DNA from: CBDHHC01 sp050633205
GTDB lineage: Bacteria; Pseudomonadota; Alphaproteobacteria; Rhizobiales; CBDHHC01
Assembly (NCBI GenBank): GCA_050633205.1
Contig: JBOEGA010000011.1
Location: 1-43,238, forward strand
DNA length: 43,238 nucleotides
Direction of reading: 5' to 3'
This document shows, in pieces, positions 32,052 through 41,668 of the stretch (position 1 is its first letter; every line of letters begins with the position of its first letter). Under the pieces are notes generated by a model. That model saw nothing but the letters and a program-made list of their open reading frames with translations, was not told the DNA's origin and ran no database searches. Position numbers and translations under genes: made by a program.

Positions 32052-32450
32052 ATGCTTGGCAGAATTCTTATTAGCGCGGTTGCTGTTGTAATGTTTATGT
32101 TTACGATGGCAACCCAGTCATTTGCGGCGTCATTGCCAAAAATGACCAATTCAATTGAAAAAGCGAAGTCTGGCGATCTTTTAGTAAAAGTTGGCCGTCA
32201 TCATAAATGGAGGCGTCATCACAAGTGGAGACGTCACCATCATGGATGGAGACGTGGTAGACACTACCGCAGACATTTCAGACATTACTATTATGGTAGC
32301 CCATACTACTACTATGACGCTCCTTACTACTACTACCCTCGCCGTTACAGAGGTAATCGTTGTTCCTACTGGCACCGCAAGTGCGTTGCAAAATGGGGCC
32401 GTGGTAATGGAAACTATAGAGGATGTATGAAATATCACCGCTGCTATTAA
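32052..32450 (+). CDS. secreted His/Arg/Tyr-rich protein with C-terminal four-cysteine module
   Basis: A 132-residue protein that starts at the ATG at 32052, with AAGGGA about eight bases before it. A GTG start 33 bases upstream would put charged sequence before the signal peptide. Residues 1-25 are a signal peptide ending SFA. The mature part has a tandem repeat of a basic WRRHHK unit, a Tyr-rich part with a PYYYY repeat, and a C-terminal module with four cysteines (about residues 102-132). That ending (CSYWHRKCVAKWG, then YRGCMKYHRCY) recurs in small alphaproteobacterial secreted proteins, but I know no function. His-rich repeats could bind metal or heme. A strong terminator follows. Confidence 0.75.
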   Translation: MLGRILISAVAVVMFMFTMATQSFAASLPKMTNSIEKAKSGDLLVKVGRHHKWRRHHKWRRHHHGWRRGRHYRRHFRHYYYGSPYYYYDAPYYYYPRRYRGNRCSYWHRKCVAKWGRGNGNYRGCMKYHRCY

Positions 32451-32475
32451 TTTATTAGCATCTGAGTAATTTGAG

Positions 32476-32517
32476 GAGGGCCCTGTTTATAGTATGTAAA
32501 CAGGGCCCTCTTTTTTT
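32476..32517 (+). terminator. very strong intrinsic terminator
   Basis: A perfect 14-bp stem (32476-32489 with 32497-32510, GAGGGCCCTGTTTA and its complement) with a 7-base loop, followed by seven Ts. It ends the His/Tyr-rich protein gene. Confidence 0.97.
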
Positions 32518-32582
32518 GTTTTATCTTTCATGCTACCTGCCCTAAGCTCACCCAAAATATTTACAATTGGGGCTGAATATCC

Positions 32583-33404
32583 ATGAATAGATTTATTGTT
32601 TTTACAGTGCTTTTCACGCACTTAATGCTGGTCACGACTAGTACTGCCAACAGTGCAAAGTGCGGAAATACTGGTGCAGGTTTTAATAAATGGCTGGTTT
32701 CATTTAAAAAGCAGGCAGTAGCAAAAGGAATATCAAAGCGTACAGTCAATGCCTCGCTTAACGGATTGAAATATTACCGCAGGGTCATTTACCTGGACCG
32801 TAATCAGCGTTCTTTTAAGCTGTCATTCAAGGCGTTCTACAGAAAACGCGTCAGCAATGCCATGATCATAAAATCCCGTCGCAAAATAAAGCAATATAGT
32901 AAAACATTCAGGCGTATCGAAAAACGTTTCGGAGTTCCGGCAGAAGTCATCACTGCTATCTGGGCACTGGAAACCAATTTCGGTAGCTATCGTGGTAAAA
33001 TGTCAATCATGAGGGCTCTCGCTACTCTTGCTTATGATTGCCGCCGTTCAAAATTTTTCACTAATGAACTTATCCATGCTTTGAAGGTCGTTCAGCGTGG
33101 AGATATAAAACCCCACCAGTTGCGCGGAGCCTGGGCTGGTGAAATCGGTCAGACTCAGTTTCTGATGTCTACATACTATAAATTTGCAATCGATTTTGAT
33201 GGTAACGGCAGGGCTGAATTGATTAAAAGCATGCCGGATGTATTGGCTTCAACTGCCAATTATCTGAAAGCTTATGGCTGGAAAAGAGGCGCAGGCTGGA
33301 ATCCGGGAACTTCAAACTATAAGGTATTACAGCAATGGAACCGGGCTGAAGTTTATTCCAAAACCATTGCTGTAATGGCAAACAAAATATCACGAAGAAG
33401 ATAG
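32583..33404 (+). CDS. lytic murein transglycosylase (MltB-like, SLT_2)
   Basis: A 273-residue secreted enzyme that cleaves the glycan chain of peptidoglycan non-hydrolytically. An N-terminal signal of about 25 residues is followed by an MltB-type catalytic domain. The catalytic glutamate is E130 in AIWALETNFG (MltB family: GVETRWG). Other marks are GEIGQTQFLMSTY and LASTANYLKAYGWKRGAGW. It lacks the C-terminal peptidoglycan-binding domain that longer relatives carry. No lipobox is seen. Its last 15 bases overlap the end of the convergent MOSC gene. Confidence 0.92.
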   Translation: MNRFIVFTVLFTHLMLVTTSTANSAKCGNTGAGFNKWLVSFKKQAVAKGISKRTVNASLNGLKYYRRVIYLDRNQRSFKLSFKAFYRKRVSNAMIIKSRRKIKQYSKTFRRIEKRFGVPAEVITAIWALETNFGSYRGKMSIMRALATLAYDCRRSKFFTNELIHALKVVQRGDIKPHQLRGAWAGEIGQTQFLMSTYYKFAIDFDGNGRAELIKSMPDVLASTANYLKAYGWKRGAGWNPGTSNYKVLQQWNRAEVYSKTIAVMANKISRRR

Positions 33405-34154
33405 AATCTTGAGGCTATCACCTTCTTTTACAATACCATCCTGAATAACACGGGCATAAACACCAAGGTCTGAGTGCCCGTAACTTCTCAATAATGATGG
33501 CGGAATAGTAAGGTCTCTTTCCGCAGTGTCAGGATCAACATTTGTTGCAGCACAGCGAACTGTTCTTTTATAGACTTCCAGTTGTGCTCCACCAAGCTCA
33601 AGAACTTTGTCCATCCATTGAAACTCACTCCATGGCTCAGCACCATCAATATAAAAATTCGCCCTGAAGCGGAGAGGATTAATTGTACAGTTAAATTTCT
33701 TCTCAATCTCCCTGACAGTATTCAGGTTGACTATATGCACACACTTATCCGGCACGTCTGAAAAGCTGTGTCCTGGAGCTGAAACAATTTTTGGGGGCCC
33801 TTTAAGCTCTCCATCCATATAGGCTGAAAAAAACTGCTCAATAACCTTTCGTCCAATCGATTCGGATAAAACGCCTTTTGTAACCTGCTTGCCATCACGT
33901 GAAATAGTCAGGGAATGATCCGTTTCATCAAAATGGGTCTGTAACGCGGCCAGCTTTTCATGTTTCATTAACATTAAAAAATTGACCTTGGGCAAATGCT
34001 TTGGCTCTCTTTTGTCAAATCGGCCTCTGCCATTTTCAAGCGCATATATTCTGTCACAGCTAATAGTCTCACCAGTTTTTAGCGAGGTTTCTGTCAACTT
34101 TTCCGGGCTTAACCCTTTCACCGGGTAGCGGTAGATTTCAGTAAGATTCATCAT
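33390..34154 (-). CDS. MOSC domain protein
   Basis: A 254-residue protein with an N-terminal MOSC_N beta-barrel (about residues 3-115: LTEIYRYPVKGLSPEKL) and a C-terminal MOSC domain with the conserved cysteine in YKRTVRCAATNVDPDT and the ending GHSDLGVYARVIQDG. MOSC domains bind sulfurated molybdenum or move sulfur; relatives include mARC, YcbX and the C-terminal part of the molybdenum cofactor sulfurase. A role in molybdenum-dependent reduction is likely, with its redox partner elsewhere. Two in-frame ATG codons are adjacent at the start. It ends convergently over the MltB-like gene. The YdeP-like molybdoenzyme in this window might share cofactor chemistry but is 22 kb away. Confidence 0.9.
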   Translation of the reverse strand: MMNLTEIYRYPVKGLSPEKLTETSLKTGETISCDRIYALENGRGRFDKREPKHLPKVNFLMLMKHEKLAALQTHFDETDHSLTISRDGKQVTKGVLSESIGRKVIEQFFSAYMDGELKGPPKIVSAPGHSFSDVPDKCVHIVNLNTVREIEKKFNCTINPLRFRANFYIDGAEPWSEFQWMDKVLELGGAQLEVYKRTVRCAATNVDPDTAERDLTIPPSLLRSYGHSDLGVYARVIQDGIVKEGDSLKILSSS

Positions 34155-34373
34155 CTCTCAACTCTGGGTCCTGTATTTTTGATTTTTTGCTGTTGTGCAC
34201 TCTTATATCAGTTCCATTCACACACTACATTATTGTCATAGGCAACATAAAAGTTTCTTTTGTGGAATGCTACCTGGTGGGTTCCTCAAGTTGCTTAAAA
34301 AAACTTAAACTTTAATAGACATATGAGCTAGGCTTACTCTTATAGGTAGCGAATATGGGCTGGAGAAAAAGTC

Positions 34374-36953
34374 ATGAATTTTGAAAACTACACTGATCGT
34401 GCGCGTGGTTTTTTACAATCTGCTCAAGGGTTGGCCCTGCGCGAAAACCATCAACAATTTGCTCCCGAACATCTTCTCAAAGTATTGCTTGATGATGAGG
34501 AAGGGCTTGCCGCCGGCCTGATAGAACGTGCAGGAGGTCGTGCTGGCGACGTATTAATGCGTACTGAGCAGGAGCTTGCAAAATTTCCAAAAGTATCAGG
34601 CAGCGGTGCATCCCAGCTAAACCTGACCTCTGAGCTGGCAAAAGTTTTTGATCAGGGAGAGAAACTTGCCCAAAAGGCAGGAGACAAATACGTAACCGTC
34701 GAGCGGCTCCTGTTAGCGCTCGCCATGGAAAAAAGCGCGAAAACCAGTAATGTTCTGAAAGATGCAGGTGTAACCCCCGTTGGTCTGAACGCTGCAATAA
34801 ATGATCTGCGTAAAGGCCGCACTGCTGATTCAGCTTCAGCCGAACAGTCTTATGATGCATTGAAAAGATATGCGCGGGATCTGACTGAAGAAGCTGAAAA
34901 CGGCAAGCTTGATCCGGTTATCGGTCGTGATGAGGAAATCCGCAGAACTATTCAGGTACTGTCCCGCCGTACAAAAAATAACCCTGTACTGATTGGCGAG
35001 CCGGGCGTAGGTAAAACTGCCATAGCAGAAGGGCTGGCACTTCGTATTGTAAACGGCGATGTTCCCGAAAGCCTGAAAAATAAAAAACTTCTGTCCCTTG
35101 ATATGGGTTCCCTGATTGCTGGTGCGAAATACCGGGGTGAATTTGAAGAACGCCTGAAATCTGTGCTGCAGGAAGTCAGCTCTTCTGATGGCGGTATCAT
35201 TATGTTCATCGACGAGATGCATACAATTGTAGGCGCCGGCAAAACTGATGGTGCGATGGATGCCTCAAACCTGCTGAAACCCGCACTTGCCAGAGGCGAA
35301 CTGCACTGCGTTGGTGCAACAACGCTGGATGAATACCGTAAACATGTAGAAAAAGATGCTGCATTAGCCAGACGATTCCAGCCGGTGTTTGTCAGTGAGC
35401 CAACAGTAGCCGATACAATTTCCATATTGCGTGGTCTAAAGGAAAAATACGAACTGCATCATGGTGTTCGCATTACTGACAATGCTCTGGTAAGCGCTGC
35501 CACTTTGTCAGATCGCTATATCACTGACCGTTTTCTCCCAGATAAGGCAATTGATCTGGTGGATGAGGCATCCAGCCGGCTCCGTATGCAGGTTGATTCC
35601 AAACCAGAAAATCTGGACGAACTTGATCGCAGAATTATCCAGTTAAAAATTGAGCGGGAAGCACTGAAAAAAGAATCAGATGAGGCTTCAAAAGATCGTT
35701 TGGATAATTTGGAAAAAGAGCTGGCTGACCTGGAAGAAGAAGCTAATGAATTGACCCAGAGATGGGAAAATGAAAGAGGTAAACTGGCGGGTGCTCAAAA
35801 ACTCAAGGAGACCCTGGAAGCAAAGCGTTATGAACTGGAGCAGGCTCAGAGACAGGGAAAGCTGGAGCAGGCCAGTGAGTTAACATATTCCATTATTCCT
35901 GAATTGGAGAAGCAAATACTGGAAGCTGAGAAAGATTCAGACAAGCCAAAAGATCTGATGGTGGAAGAAGCTGTTTCTGCAGATCATATCGCCCAGGTGA
36001 TTTCTCGCTGGACTGGCATTCCTGTAGACAGAATGCTTCAGGGGGAGCGCGAAAAACTGCTGCGTATGGAACAGGAAATCGGCAAGCGTGTTATTGGACA
36101 ACAGGAAGCTGTTAAGTCCGTTTCAACTGCTGTCAGAAGGGCCCGTGCTGGTTTGCAGGACCCAAATCGGCCAATAGGTTCCTTCATGTTCCTGGGACCA
36201 ACAGGAGTAGGTAAAACTGAATTGACCAAAGCGTTGGCTTCATTTCTTTTTGATGATGAGACCGCGATGGTACGAATCGATATGTCAGAATATATGGAGA
36301 AGCACTCGGTAGCCCGTCTGATCGGTGCACCTCCTGGATATGTTGGTTACGAAGAAGGTGGAGCTTTGACTGAAGCTGTCAGACGCCGCCCTTATCAGGT
36401 TGTTCTTTTTGATGAAATAGAGAAGGCTCACGCTGATGTTTTCAATATCCTGCTTCAGGTGCTGGATGAAGGGCGCCTCACTGATGGTCAGGGTAGAACT
36501 GTAGATTTCCGTAATACTCTGATCATTTTGACTTCAAATCTTGGTGCCGAGTTCCTTGTATCTCAGGAGGAAGGTGAAGATGTCAGTCAGGTTCGTGAGC
36601 ATGTAATGAATGTCGTTCGCGCAAACTTCAGACCTGAATTTCTGAATCGATTGGACGAAGTTCTTCTGTTTGAACGCCTGAAAAGAGATCAGATGGCAGC
36701 CATTGTAGAAATTCAGCTGGCACGTCTGCAAAACCTGCTGAGCGACCGTAAAATTACTTTGCAGCTCGATGATAAAGCAAAGTTGTTTCTGGCAGAAAAA
36801 GGTTATGATCCGGCTTACGGAGCACGGCCTTTAAAACGCGTCATACAGAAAGATGTACAGGACCCTCTTGCTGACCTGATTCTCTCTGGAGATATCAAAG
36901 ACGGAGAGACCGTAGAGATTACATCAGATGGAACTGGTCTGAAAATTAAATAA
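34374..36953 (+). CDS. clpB: ATP-dependent disaggregase ClpB
   Basis: An 859-residue Hsp100 protein that pulls apart aggregated proteins with DnaK. The Clp N-domain (residues 1-140) has the two repeats that bind substrate. The first AAA+ module has Walker A GEPGVGKT (208-215). The coiled-coil M domain (about 405-525) tells ClpB from ClpA and ClpC. The second AAA+ module has Walker A GPTGVGKT (608-615) and LTDGQGRTVDFRNT. A tyrosine pore-loop motif is present in KYRGEFEERL. GGAG lies eight bases before the ATG. In related bacteria clpB is under RpoH; I do not see a convincing RpoH promoter in the 219 bases upstream. Confidence 0.98.
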   Translation: MNFENYTDRARGFLQSAQGLALRENHQQFAPEHLLKVLLDDEEGLAAGLIERAGGRAGDVLMRTEQELAKFPKVSGSGASQLNLTSELAKVFDQGEKLAQKAGDKYVTVERLLLALAMEKSAKTSNVLKDAGVTPVGLNAAINDLRKGRTADSASAEQSYDALKRYARDLTEEAENGKLDPVIGRDEEIRRTIQVLSRRTKNNPVLIGEPGVGKTAIAEGLALRIVNGDVPESLKNKKLLSLDMGSLIAGAKYRGEFEERLKSVLQEVSSSDGGIIMFIDEMHTIVGAGKTDGAMDASNLLKPALARGELHCVGATTLDEYRKHVEKDAALARRFQPVFVSEPTVADTISILRGLKEKYELHHGVRITDNALVSAATLSDRYITDRFLPDKAIDLVDEASSRLRMQVDSKPENLDELDRRIIQLKIEREALKKESDEASKDRLDNLEKELADLEEEANELTQRWENERGKLAGAQKLKETLEAKRYELEQAQRQGKLEQASELTYSIIPELEKQILEAEKDSDKPKDLMVEEAVSADHIAQVISRWTGIPVDRMLQGEREKLLRMEQEIGKRVIGQQEAVKSVSTAVRRARAGLQDPNRPIGSFMFLGPTGVGKTELTKALASFLFDDETAMVRIDMSEYMEKHSVARLIGAPPGYVGYEEGGALTEAVRRRPYQVVLFDEIEKAHADVFNILLQVLDEGRLTDGQGRTVDFRNTLIILTSNLGAEFLVSQEEGEDVSQVREHVMNVVRANFRPEFLNRLDEVLLFERLKRDQMAAIVEIQLARLQNLLSDRKITLQLDDKAKLFLAEKGYDPAYGARPLKRVIQKDVQDPLADLILSGDIKDGETVEITSDGTGLKIK

Positions 36954-37093
36954 AAAGCTGATGTTATAACAATACTGACCCGGGGCATCACACTTATGCG
37001 ATGCCTCGGATATCTATTCAAAAATATCTCCCAACCAAATACCTTCCATGCTATAAAATCCCGCAGATGTGGATATTTATGGGGGAGAATCAT

Positions 37094-37870
37094 ATGAGTA
37101 TGGCATCACAATCTGGATGGGTAGAGTTCAGCGATTTGACTGCGGTTGAATTGGATTACAGGGATGCCTTCGTAAAAGCACAGTCCAGATTAAACTCCAT
37201 ATTAGCCAGACAGCCACGTCTCGCGGTCCATATTGAAGGGAAATCTATACAGGGGGTACTTATTAATGCCTCCAGTGAGAAAATCGATGGCCCACAAGGC
37301 ATTCTTGGAAGTGCAGGCCCAACCCATATCCGTACAGGTAATAACCTGCCTGTCATGGGTATTATGAAATTTGATAGCAGTGATCTGGCACGCCTGAAGG
37401 AAAAAGGTGAGTTGGAAGACGTTATCCTTCATGAAATGTTCCATGTACTGGGTGCAGGCACACTCTGGCAGCACAGAAAGCTCCTGATCAATTCAGAAAC
37501 TGACAACCCGCAATATATCGGGAAAAGTGCTCTTGATGAATACCACCTTTTGAAAGGCCATGAAAACGAGAAATCTATTCCTGTAGCCAATCGCGGGGGA
37601 CCCGGCACCAAAAATGGTCACTGGCGTGAAACAACTTTTGGTGCAGAGCTGAATACAGGCTTTATCAGTGGAGATCACCGGCCATTATCACGAATGTCAA
37701 TTGCGGCCCTGGCGGATATTGGATACGAACAGCTCGCCATAGAAGAGGCGGATCCTTACCAGCTTCCCGAAACCTCAGGTTTATTATCCATAAGAAGTTC
37801 AATGATGTGTTGTTCCACAATTATCCGGCCGGAATTCCATATTGTTGGCAGTTCAGGAGAAGCTCCCTGA
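37094..37870 (+). CDS. leishmanolysin-like (M8-type) metallopeptidase without a signal peptide
   Basis: A 258-residue protein with the zinc motif HEMFH in VILHEMFHVLGAGTLW and the family's downstream histidine in HWRETTFGAELNTGFI. The closing segment RPLSRMSIAALADIGYE is also typical of bacterial leishmanolysin-like zincins. The start at 37094 is supported by GGGGGAG six bases before it. An ATG 93 bases upstream in the same frame would add a segment without ribosome site or signal peptide. No secretion signal, membrane helix or RTX repeat is seen, so it is either cytoplasmic or exported by an unrecognised route. The C-terminus has two adjacent cysteines. It follows clpB by 140 bases on the same strand. 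Confidence 0.8.
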   Translation: MSMASQSGWVEFSDLTAVELDYRDAFVKAQSRLNSILARQPRLAVHIEGKSIQGVLINASSEKIDGPQGILGSAGPTHIRTGNNLPVMGIMKFDSSDLARLKEKGELEDVILHEMFHVLGAGTLWQHRKLLINSETDNPQYIGKSALDEYHLLKGHENEKSIPVANRGGPGTKNGHWRETTFGAELNTGFISGDHRPLSRMSIAALADIGYEQLAIEEADPYQLPETSGLLSIRSSMMCCSTIIRPEFHIVGSSGEAP

Positions 37871-37891
37871 TAAGTCAGGGAGCCAGGGCAA

Positions 37892-38743
37892 TCAGCCAAG
37901 CGGCAGGCAGATAAGTGTCTGAAGATCGCCGGGGTTAGTCTCTTTCGGATTATTCAGATATTCCTCAAAACATGGTCTGTTCGCCGCCTCTCGTCCACTT
38001 TGAGGTAGCCATTGCCCAAAAAGCCATGCATATGCCTTGCTGAGTTCCGCATATGGCCCTTTATGCAGCAATACAGCATATGTTCCTCGCTCTATATTTA
38101 CCAGACGAATAGGGTTTTGAACTTCCAGGTTATCTGAAACTGCAATTCCTGCATCAGTTCTCAGTTCTTCTTCAGGAACTTCGTTTGGATCATCATAATA
38201 CACCCCTATCATTCGGGTTGTTTCATTAATCAGACCTTTAGGACCAGCCCATGTCATGAGTTGTTCAAAAGCCTGTCCACTCTCCATATACGAGCCTTTA
38301 TAATGAACTGCAGCAATGGTTATTGCCTCTATATCTTTCACTTCTACATCATACATTCCGTCTTCTCCTTCAATAAAATTACACAGTGCGTAACTTTTTT
38401 CTCTGCTTTGTCTGTAAGCAGCAGGAGGAAGTTGAAAAGCTTTTTTGAACGCACGATTGAAGGCTTCAATACTGTTATATCCGGCTCTTTCGGCAATTTG
38501 GATTACAGGCGCATCTGTCGATAGCAATTCACCCGAAGCACGGTGCAACCTTAACCGCCTTACAGTCTGGAAAGGCGTTTCTCCAGTCATGGAATGATAG
38601 ATGCGATGCCAGTGAAATTCGGAAAAACAGGCAATTTCTGATAGCGTCCTGCTATCCAGATCGCTGTCGAGATGGTTATAGATATAATCAATAACCCGTA
38701 GAATTCTGGATTTATAATCTTCTGTAGTGCGTTCTTTATGCAT
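37892..38743 (-). CDS. AraC-family regulator with GyrI-like effector domain
   Basis: A 283-residue transcription factor. The AraC/XylS double helix-turn-helix domain is at the N-terminus (about residues 10-112: LSEIACFSEFHWHRIYHSMTGETPFQTVRRLRLHRA, then IAERAGYNSIEAFNRAFKKAFQLPPAAYR). A GyrI-like ligand-binding domain follows (about 125-283), ending GDLQTLICLPLG. This is the Rob/MarA-like arrangement with a SbmC/GyrI effector domain, typical of sensors of drugs or other small hydrophobic molecules. GGGAGG lies five bases before the ATG. The target genes are not evident; the neighbours (M8-like peptidase, M23 endopeptidase) are not obvious candidates. Confidence 0.92.
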   Translation of the reverse strand: MHKERTTEDYKSRILRVIDYIYNHLDSDLDSRTLSEIACFSEFHWHRIYHSMTGETPFQTVRRLRLHRASGELLSTDAPVIQIAERAGYNSIEAFNRAFKKAFQLPPAAYRQSREKSYALCNFIEGEDGMYDVEVKDIEAITIAAVHYKGSYMESGQAFEQLMTWAGPKGLINETTRMIGVYYDDPNEVPEEELRTDAGIAVSDNLEVQNPIRLVNIERGTYAVLLHKGPYAELSKAYAWLFGQWLPQSGREAANRPCFEEYLNNPKETNPGDLQTLICLPLG

Positions 38744-38827
38744 ATCAACCTCCCGTCAGAAGTCTGTACGACGAGAGGAATTGATTTGTCCTGCTATATA
38801 CAGCGGGCTTGCAATTGAAAAGCAGGG

Positions 38828-40897
38828 CTATGATTGCCCTTCTACTTTGGCAACGCGTGTTTTAACAGCAGGTTGCCTCATCAGGCGGTCAATGCGCTCT
38901 CGCTCATTTCGGAATGCCCCTAGCAATCTACCCTTCAGTTTACGCCCCCTTGGAACATCAATTTTCATAGGGTTAACCCGTTGACTATTAACGAGAACTT
39001 CGTAGTGAAGGTGGGGGCCGGAAGAACGTCCGGTCGACCCGACATAACCTATAACCTGGCCCTGTCTGACCTTAAGTCCTTTCCTCATGCCTTTGGCAAA
39101 TCGATGCATATGTGCGTACGAAGTTTTGTAACCATTGGCATGACGCAGGTGAACAAAGTTTCCATAACCACCCTTGACGCCAATAAACTCAACGGTTCCA
39201 TTACCCGCTGCAAGAATAGGTGTACCGGTAGGTGCGGCCCAGTCAGTACCCAGGTGCATTTTTCGTTTTTTAAGAATAGGGTGGAAGCGCAGTCCAAAAC
39301 CTGAAGTATACCTTGCACCGCGAACAGGCTTACGCATCAGGAACTTTTTCGAGCTTGATCCTTTTTCATCATAAAAGTCCACTGTACCGTCCGGAGTTCT
39401 GAAGCGGTAAAAGCTTTTTTTCTGTCCACCAATAGTAGTCGAAGTATATAAAAGTTCTCCGTACAGAGAGTTTTTGCCTTTGCTGTTTTCATCAAAGAAT
39501 GCAGTAAAGGTATCTCCTGATTGTACACGTCTTTTAAAGTCTACGTCATATGAGTGTACTCTGAGAATTTTTAAAACCTGTTGGTGCGGTATCTTTTGAG
39601 CTAAAGCTGCATGATACATACTAAGGTAAACAGAAGATCTTTGTGCAAAGCTTTTCTTGGGACCCTTACCAACAGTTAGTTCAACAGGACTTTCACTCGC
39701 AATATATTCGGCATATTCACCTGCACCGCTTTTAACAATTGTTACCCGGTGTTTTGGCCCCGCAAATAGAGACATGGAAAGAGGTTCGACTTTGCCCTCG
39801 TCATTTTCAGTAGGAACAAGGATAAAGCGCAGCTCCTGTCCGGCCTGTACATTATTCGCCGGAAAGACAGTACTCATGGCTTTAACTACGGAATTCGCTT
39901 TGGACTTGGATACACCTGCCTGTTGTATCAGGTTCATCAGTGAATCACCGCGCTTGATTTTTACGATATGATACTCTCTCTGCTCGGGAATAGCATCATC
40001 ATCATCATTGCTTTTCTCTATAACAGTAGTTTGTGGTGGCAGTTTTTCTTCAATTTCGCCTTTGGGACTCAGGTTATTGGCAATATCAAGGGTATTAGAA
40101 GAACCTTTGGCTAACTGTTCCTGATCGTAAAACTTGCCAGCCTCTTTAACTATTTGCTGTATTTCATCAGGAGCGAGTATCTGCTCATCTTCATTTGTGA
40201 GCCTGTTCGGTGTGAGTTCAACAACCTTTATTGTTATATTCTTTTTATCAAGTCCTTCTGTCCCTCTTTTAGAAGAGCTTAAAGGAGTTGTATTCGCGTA
40301 CAGCTTAAAAGGATTAAACTTGGGAATTGATTTGGTATTCACAGGTCGTGCTGTTGAAAGCGTAGCCACAACCTTGGAATAGGGCTTTAAAACAATAAAG
40401 TCTCGTTCGCCACGCTTCTGTGCAACTCTGTCATGAATTGTGTACTGGGTTGAGAGTCCATATGAAGTAACAGTCAACCTGTCAGTCTTCTGACCCGCAA
40501 CTCGCAGCTTGGCATTTGCTATGGTGGCCTGCTCAACAGGCTTCATGCCCTCAATACCAGCTTTTTGCAGAGTATTAAGAACCCCTCCATCATCCTCTAT
40601 ATCCATAGAGGCATACATAGCCATACCTATAGCGGTTACTCCCACAACCGCTGCTATACATGTGCTGACCAGCCATTTAAACCGCGAACCGGAGTGCTTG
40701 GCACCCGGGTCTGGTAAATAAATTTCCGGAAGATATTCATTCGACTCTGGAAGATATACGGTTGGTAATCTTCTTTTTGAGCGAACCAGCGCATTATGTG
40801 GCCTCTTTTTGCCAGCCTGACCACGGCGTTTCTTCAAGGTAGCCCCCTTAGTATCTTCAGCGGATCTTTTAATATAGGCGTCAAAAACTGCTGACAT
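38828..40897 (-). CDS. M23 family peptidoglycan endopeptidase, membrane-anchored
   Basis: A 689-residue envelope protein. Residues 1-73 are basic and cytoplasmic, with a repeated YLP motif (TVYLPESNEYLPEIYLPDPG). A membrane helix is at about 74-96. A long periplasmic region carries a LysM/OapA-like domain (about 309-361, with IKRGDSLMNLIQQAGV). The C-terminal LytM/M23 domain (about 525-640) has intact zinc ligands H548 and D552 (HLGTD) and H629, H631 (PHLHYE). It should cut peptide cross-links in peptidoglycan during growth or division. It lies downstream of the rRNA operon region, on the opposite strand. Confidence 0.93.
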   Translation of the reverse strand: MSAVFDAYIKRSAEDTKGATLKKRRGQAGKKRPHNALVRSKRRLPTVYLPESNEYLPEIYLPDPGAKHSGSRFKWLVSTCIAAVVGVTAIGMAMYASMDIEDDGGVLNTLQKAGIEGMKPVEQATIANAKLRVAGQKTDRLTVTSYGLSTQYTIHDRVAQKRGERDFIVLKPYSKVVATLSTARPVNTKSIPKFNPFKLYANTTPLSSSKRGTEGLDKKNITIKVVELTPNRLTNEDEQILAPDEIQQIVKEAGKFYDQEQLAKGSSNTLDIANNLSPKGEIEEKLPPQTTVIEKSNDDDDAIPEQREYHIVKIKRGDSLMNLIQQAGVSKSKANSVVKAMSTVFPANNVQAGQELRFILVPTENDEGKVEPLSMSLFAGPKHRVTIVKSGAGEYAEYIASESPVELTVGKGPKKSFAQRSSVYLSMYHAALAQKIPHQQVLKILRVHSYDVDFKRRVQSGDTFTAFFDENSKGKNSLYGELLYTSTTIGGQKKSFYRFRTPDGTVDFYDEKGSSSKKFLMRKPVRGARYTSGFGLRFHPILKKRKMHLGTDWAAPTGTPILAAGNGTVEFIGVKGGYGNFVHLRHANGYKTSYAHMHRFAKGMRKGLKVRQGQVIGYVGSTGRSSGPHLHYEVLVNSQRVNPMKIDVPRGRKLKGRLLGAFRNERERIDRLMRQPAVKTRVAKVEGQS

Positions 40898-41255
40898 ATA
40901 TCATTGATATGATTTCCAGTATTTTGCTTATATGAAGCAAACACTGATATTGTTCAACAAATTCTGTAGCTCAATCCGTATTATGTCAATGCATTATAAG
41001 TCTTTCAACGCGGTTTTGCAAAACTCAAAAGGCAAAATGAAGGCATACTTAAAATTGACACACAAAGTTGCTATATTAGATTCGAATCGAGGAAAGGTTA
41101 AAGCTTTTGCATTATACGAAAGTATTGAAATCTATTTATAAGGGTAGAGGTATTGCTTTTATGATCTTGTAATTGATGAAAACATCTGGGTTTGGCCAAA
41201 CGAAGCAAGTCGTTAAAAAAAATTCAGAAAAATTAAAAAAAGTTACAACTTGCCG

Positions 41256-41285
41256 TTGACAATCCACTACGGTTAGTTCTATACA
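41256..41285 (+). promoter_or_regulatory. rRNA operon promoter
   Basis: TTGACA (41256-41261) and TATACA (41280-41285) with an 18-base spacer. The start point, near 41292, is followed by a moderately GC-rich discriminator, as expected for growth-rate control. An A-rich stretch just upstream (41226-41241) could serve as an UP element. Confidence 0.75.
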
Positions 41286-41453
41286 TCATCTCACGCGGTC
41301 GGCACTGAACGTCTGCGACGAACTAGTCGTCACCGTGTCTTGTCTGAAAAATTAAAGTGGGGCTCTGGCGGGATTTAATCCCAATATCACCTTATCTTTG
41401 AAGGGATCATGAGTGATTTCGACAAGTAACTCTTTCGCCTCTTTGCAGGCAGC

Positions 41454-41465
41454 GGCTCTTTGACA
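41454..41465 (+). promoter_or_regulatory. boxA-like antitermination site in the rrn leader
   Basis: GGCTCTTTGACA is close to the boxA core TGCTCTTTAACA bound by NusB/NusE. A small hairpin (AAACGC/GCGTTT, 41490-41506) follows 24 bases on, in boxB-like position. Confidence 0.65.
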
Positions 41466-41668
41466 AGTGAATATATTAAGAAGGAAGGGAAACGCAGACG
41501 GCGTTTGTTTTTGGCCTTGATCTGATGATTTATCATTAGGTTGACTGTTATTAACTGACGGTTGTTGTACGTTTCTTTTCTAACCAAAACACCTGTGTTT
41601 TGTTTTGCAGTTTACTGTGAGATTGAATGCAAGAGTGTGATGGTTCTCGTCGAAACGTGAGAACGACC

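Noticed and set aside
34155..34373. Heat-shock (RpoH) promoter of clpB
   Set aside because: Expected from clpB biology, but I could not find a -35/-10 pair close to the alphaproteobacterial RpoH consensus at correct spacing.
40932..41141. 69-codon frame upstream of the rRNA promoter
   Set aside because: No ribosome site; low-complexity Lys/Leu composition expected of AT-rich non-coding sequence.
41387..41587. 66-codon frame on the minus strand in the rrn leader
   Set aside because: It overlaps boxA and the leader hairpins of the rRNA operon, which explain the sequence better.
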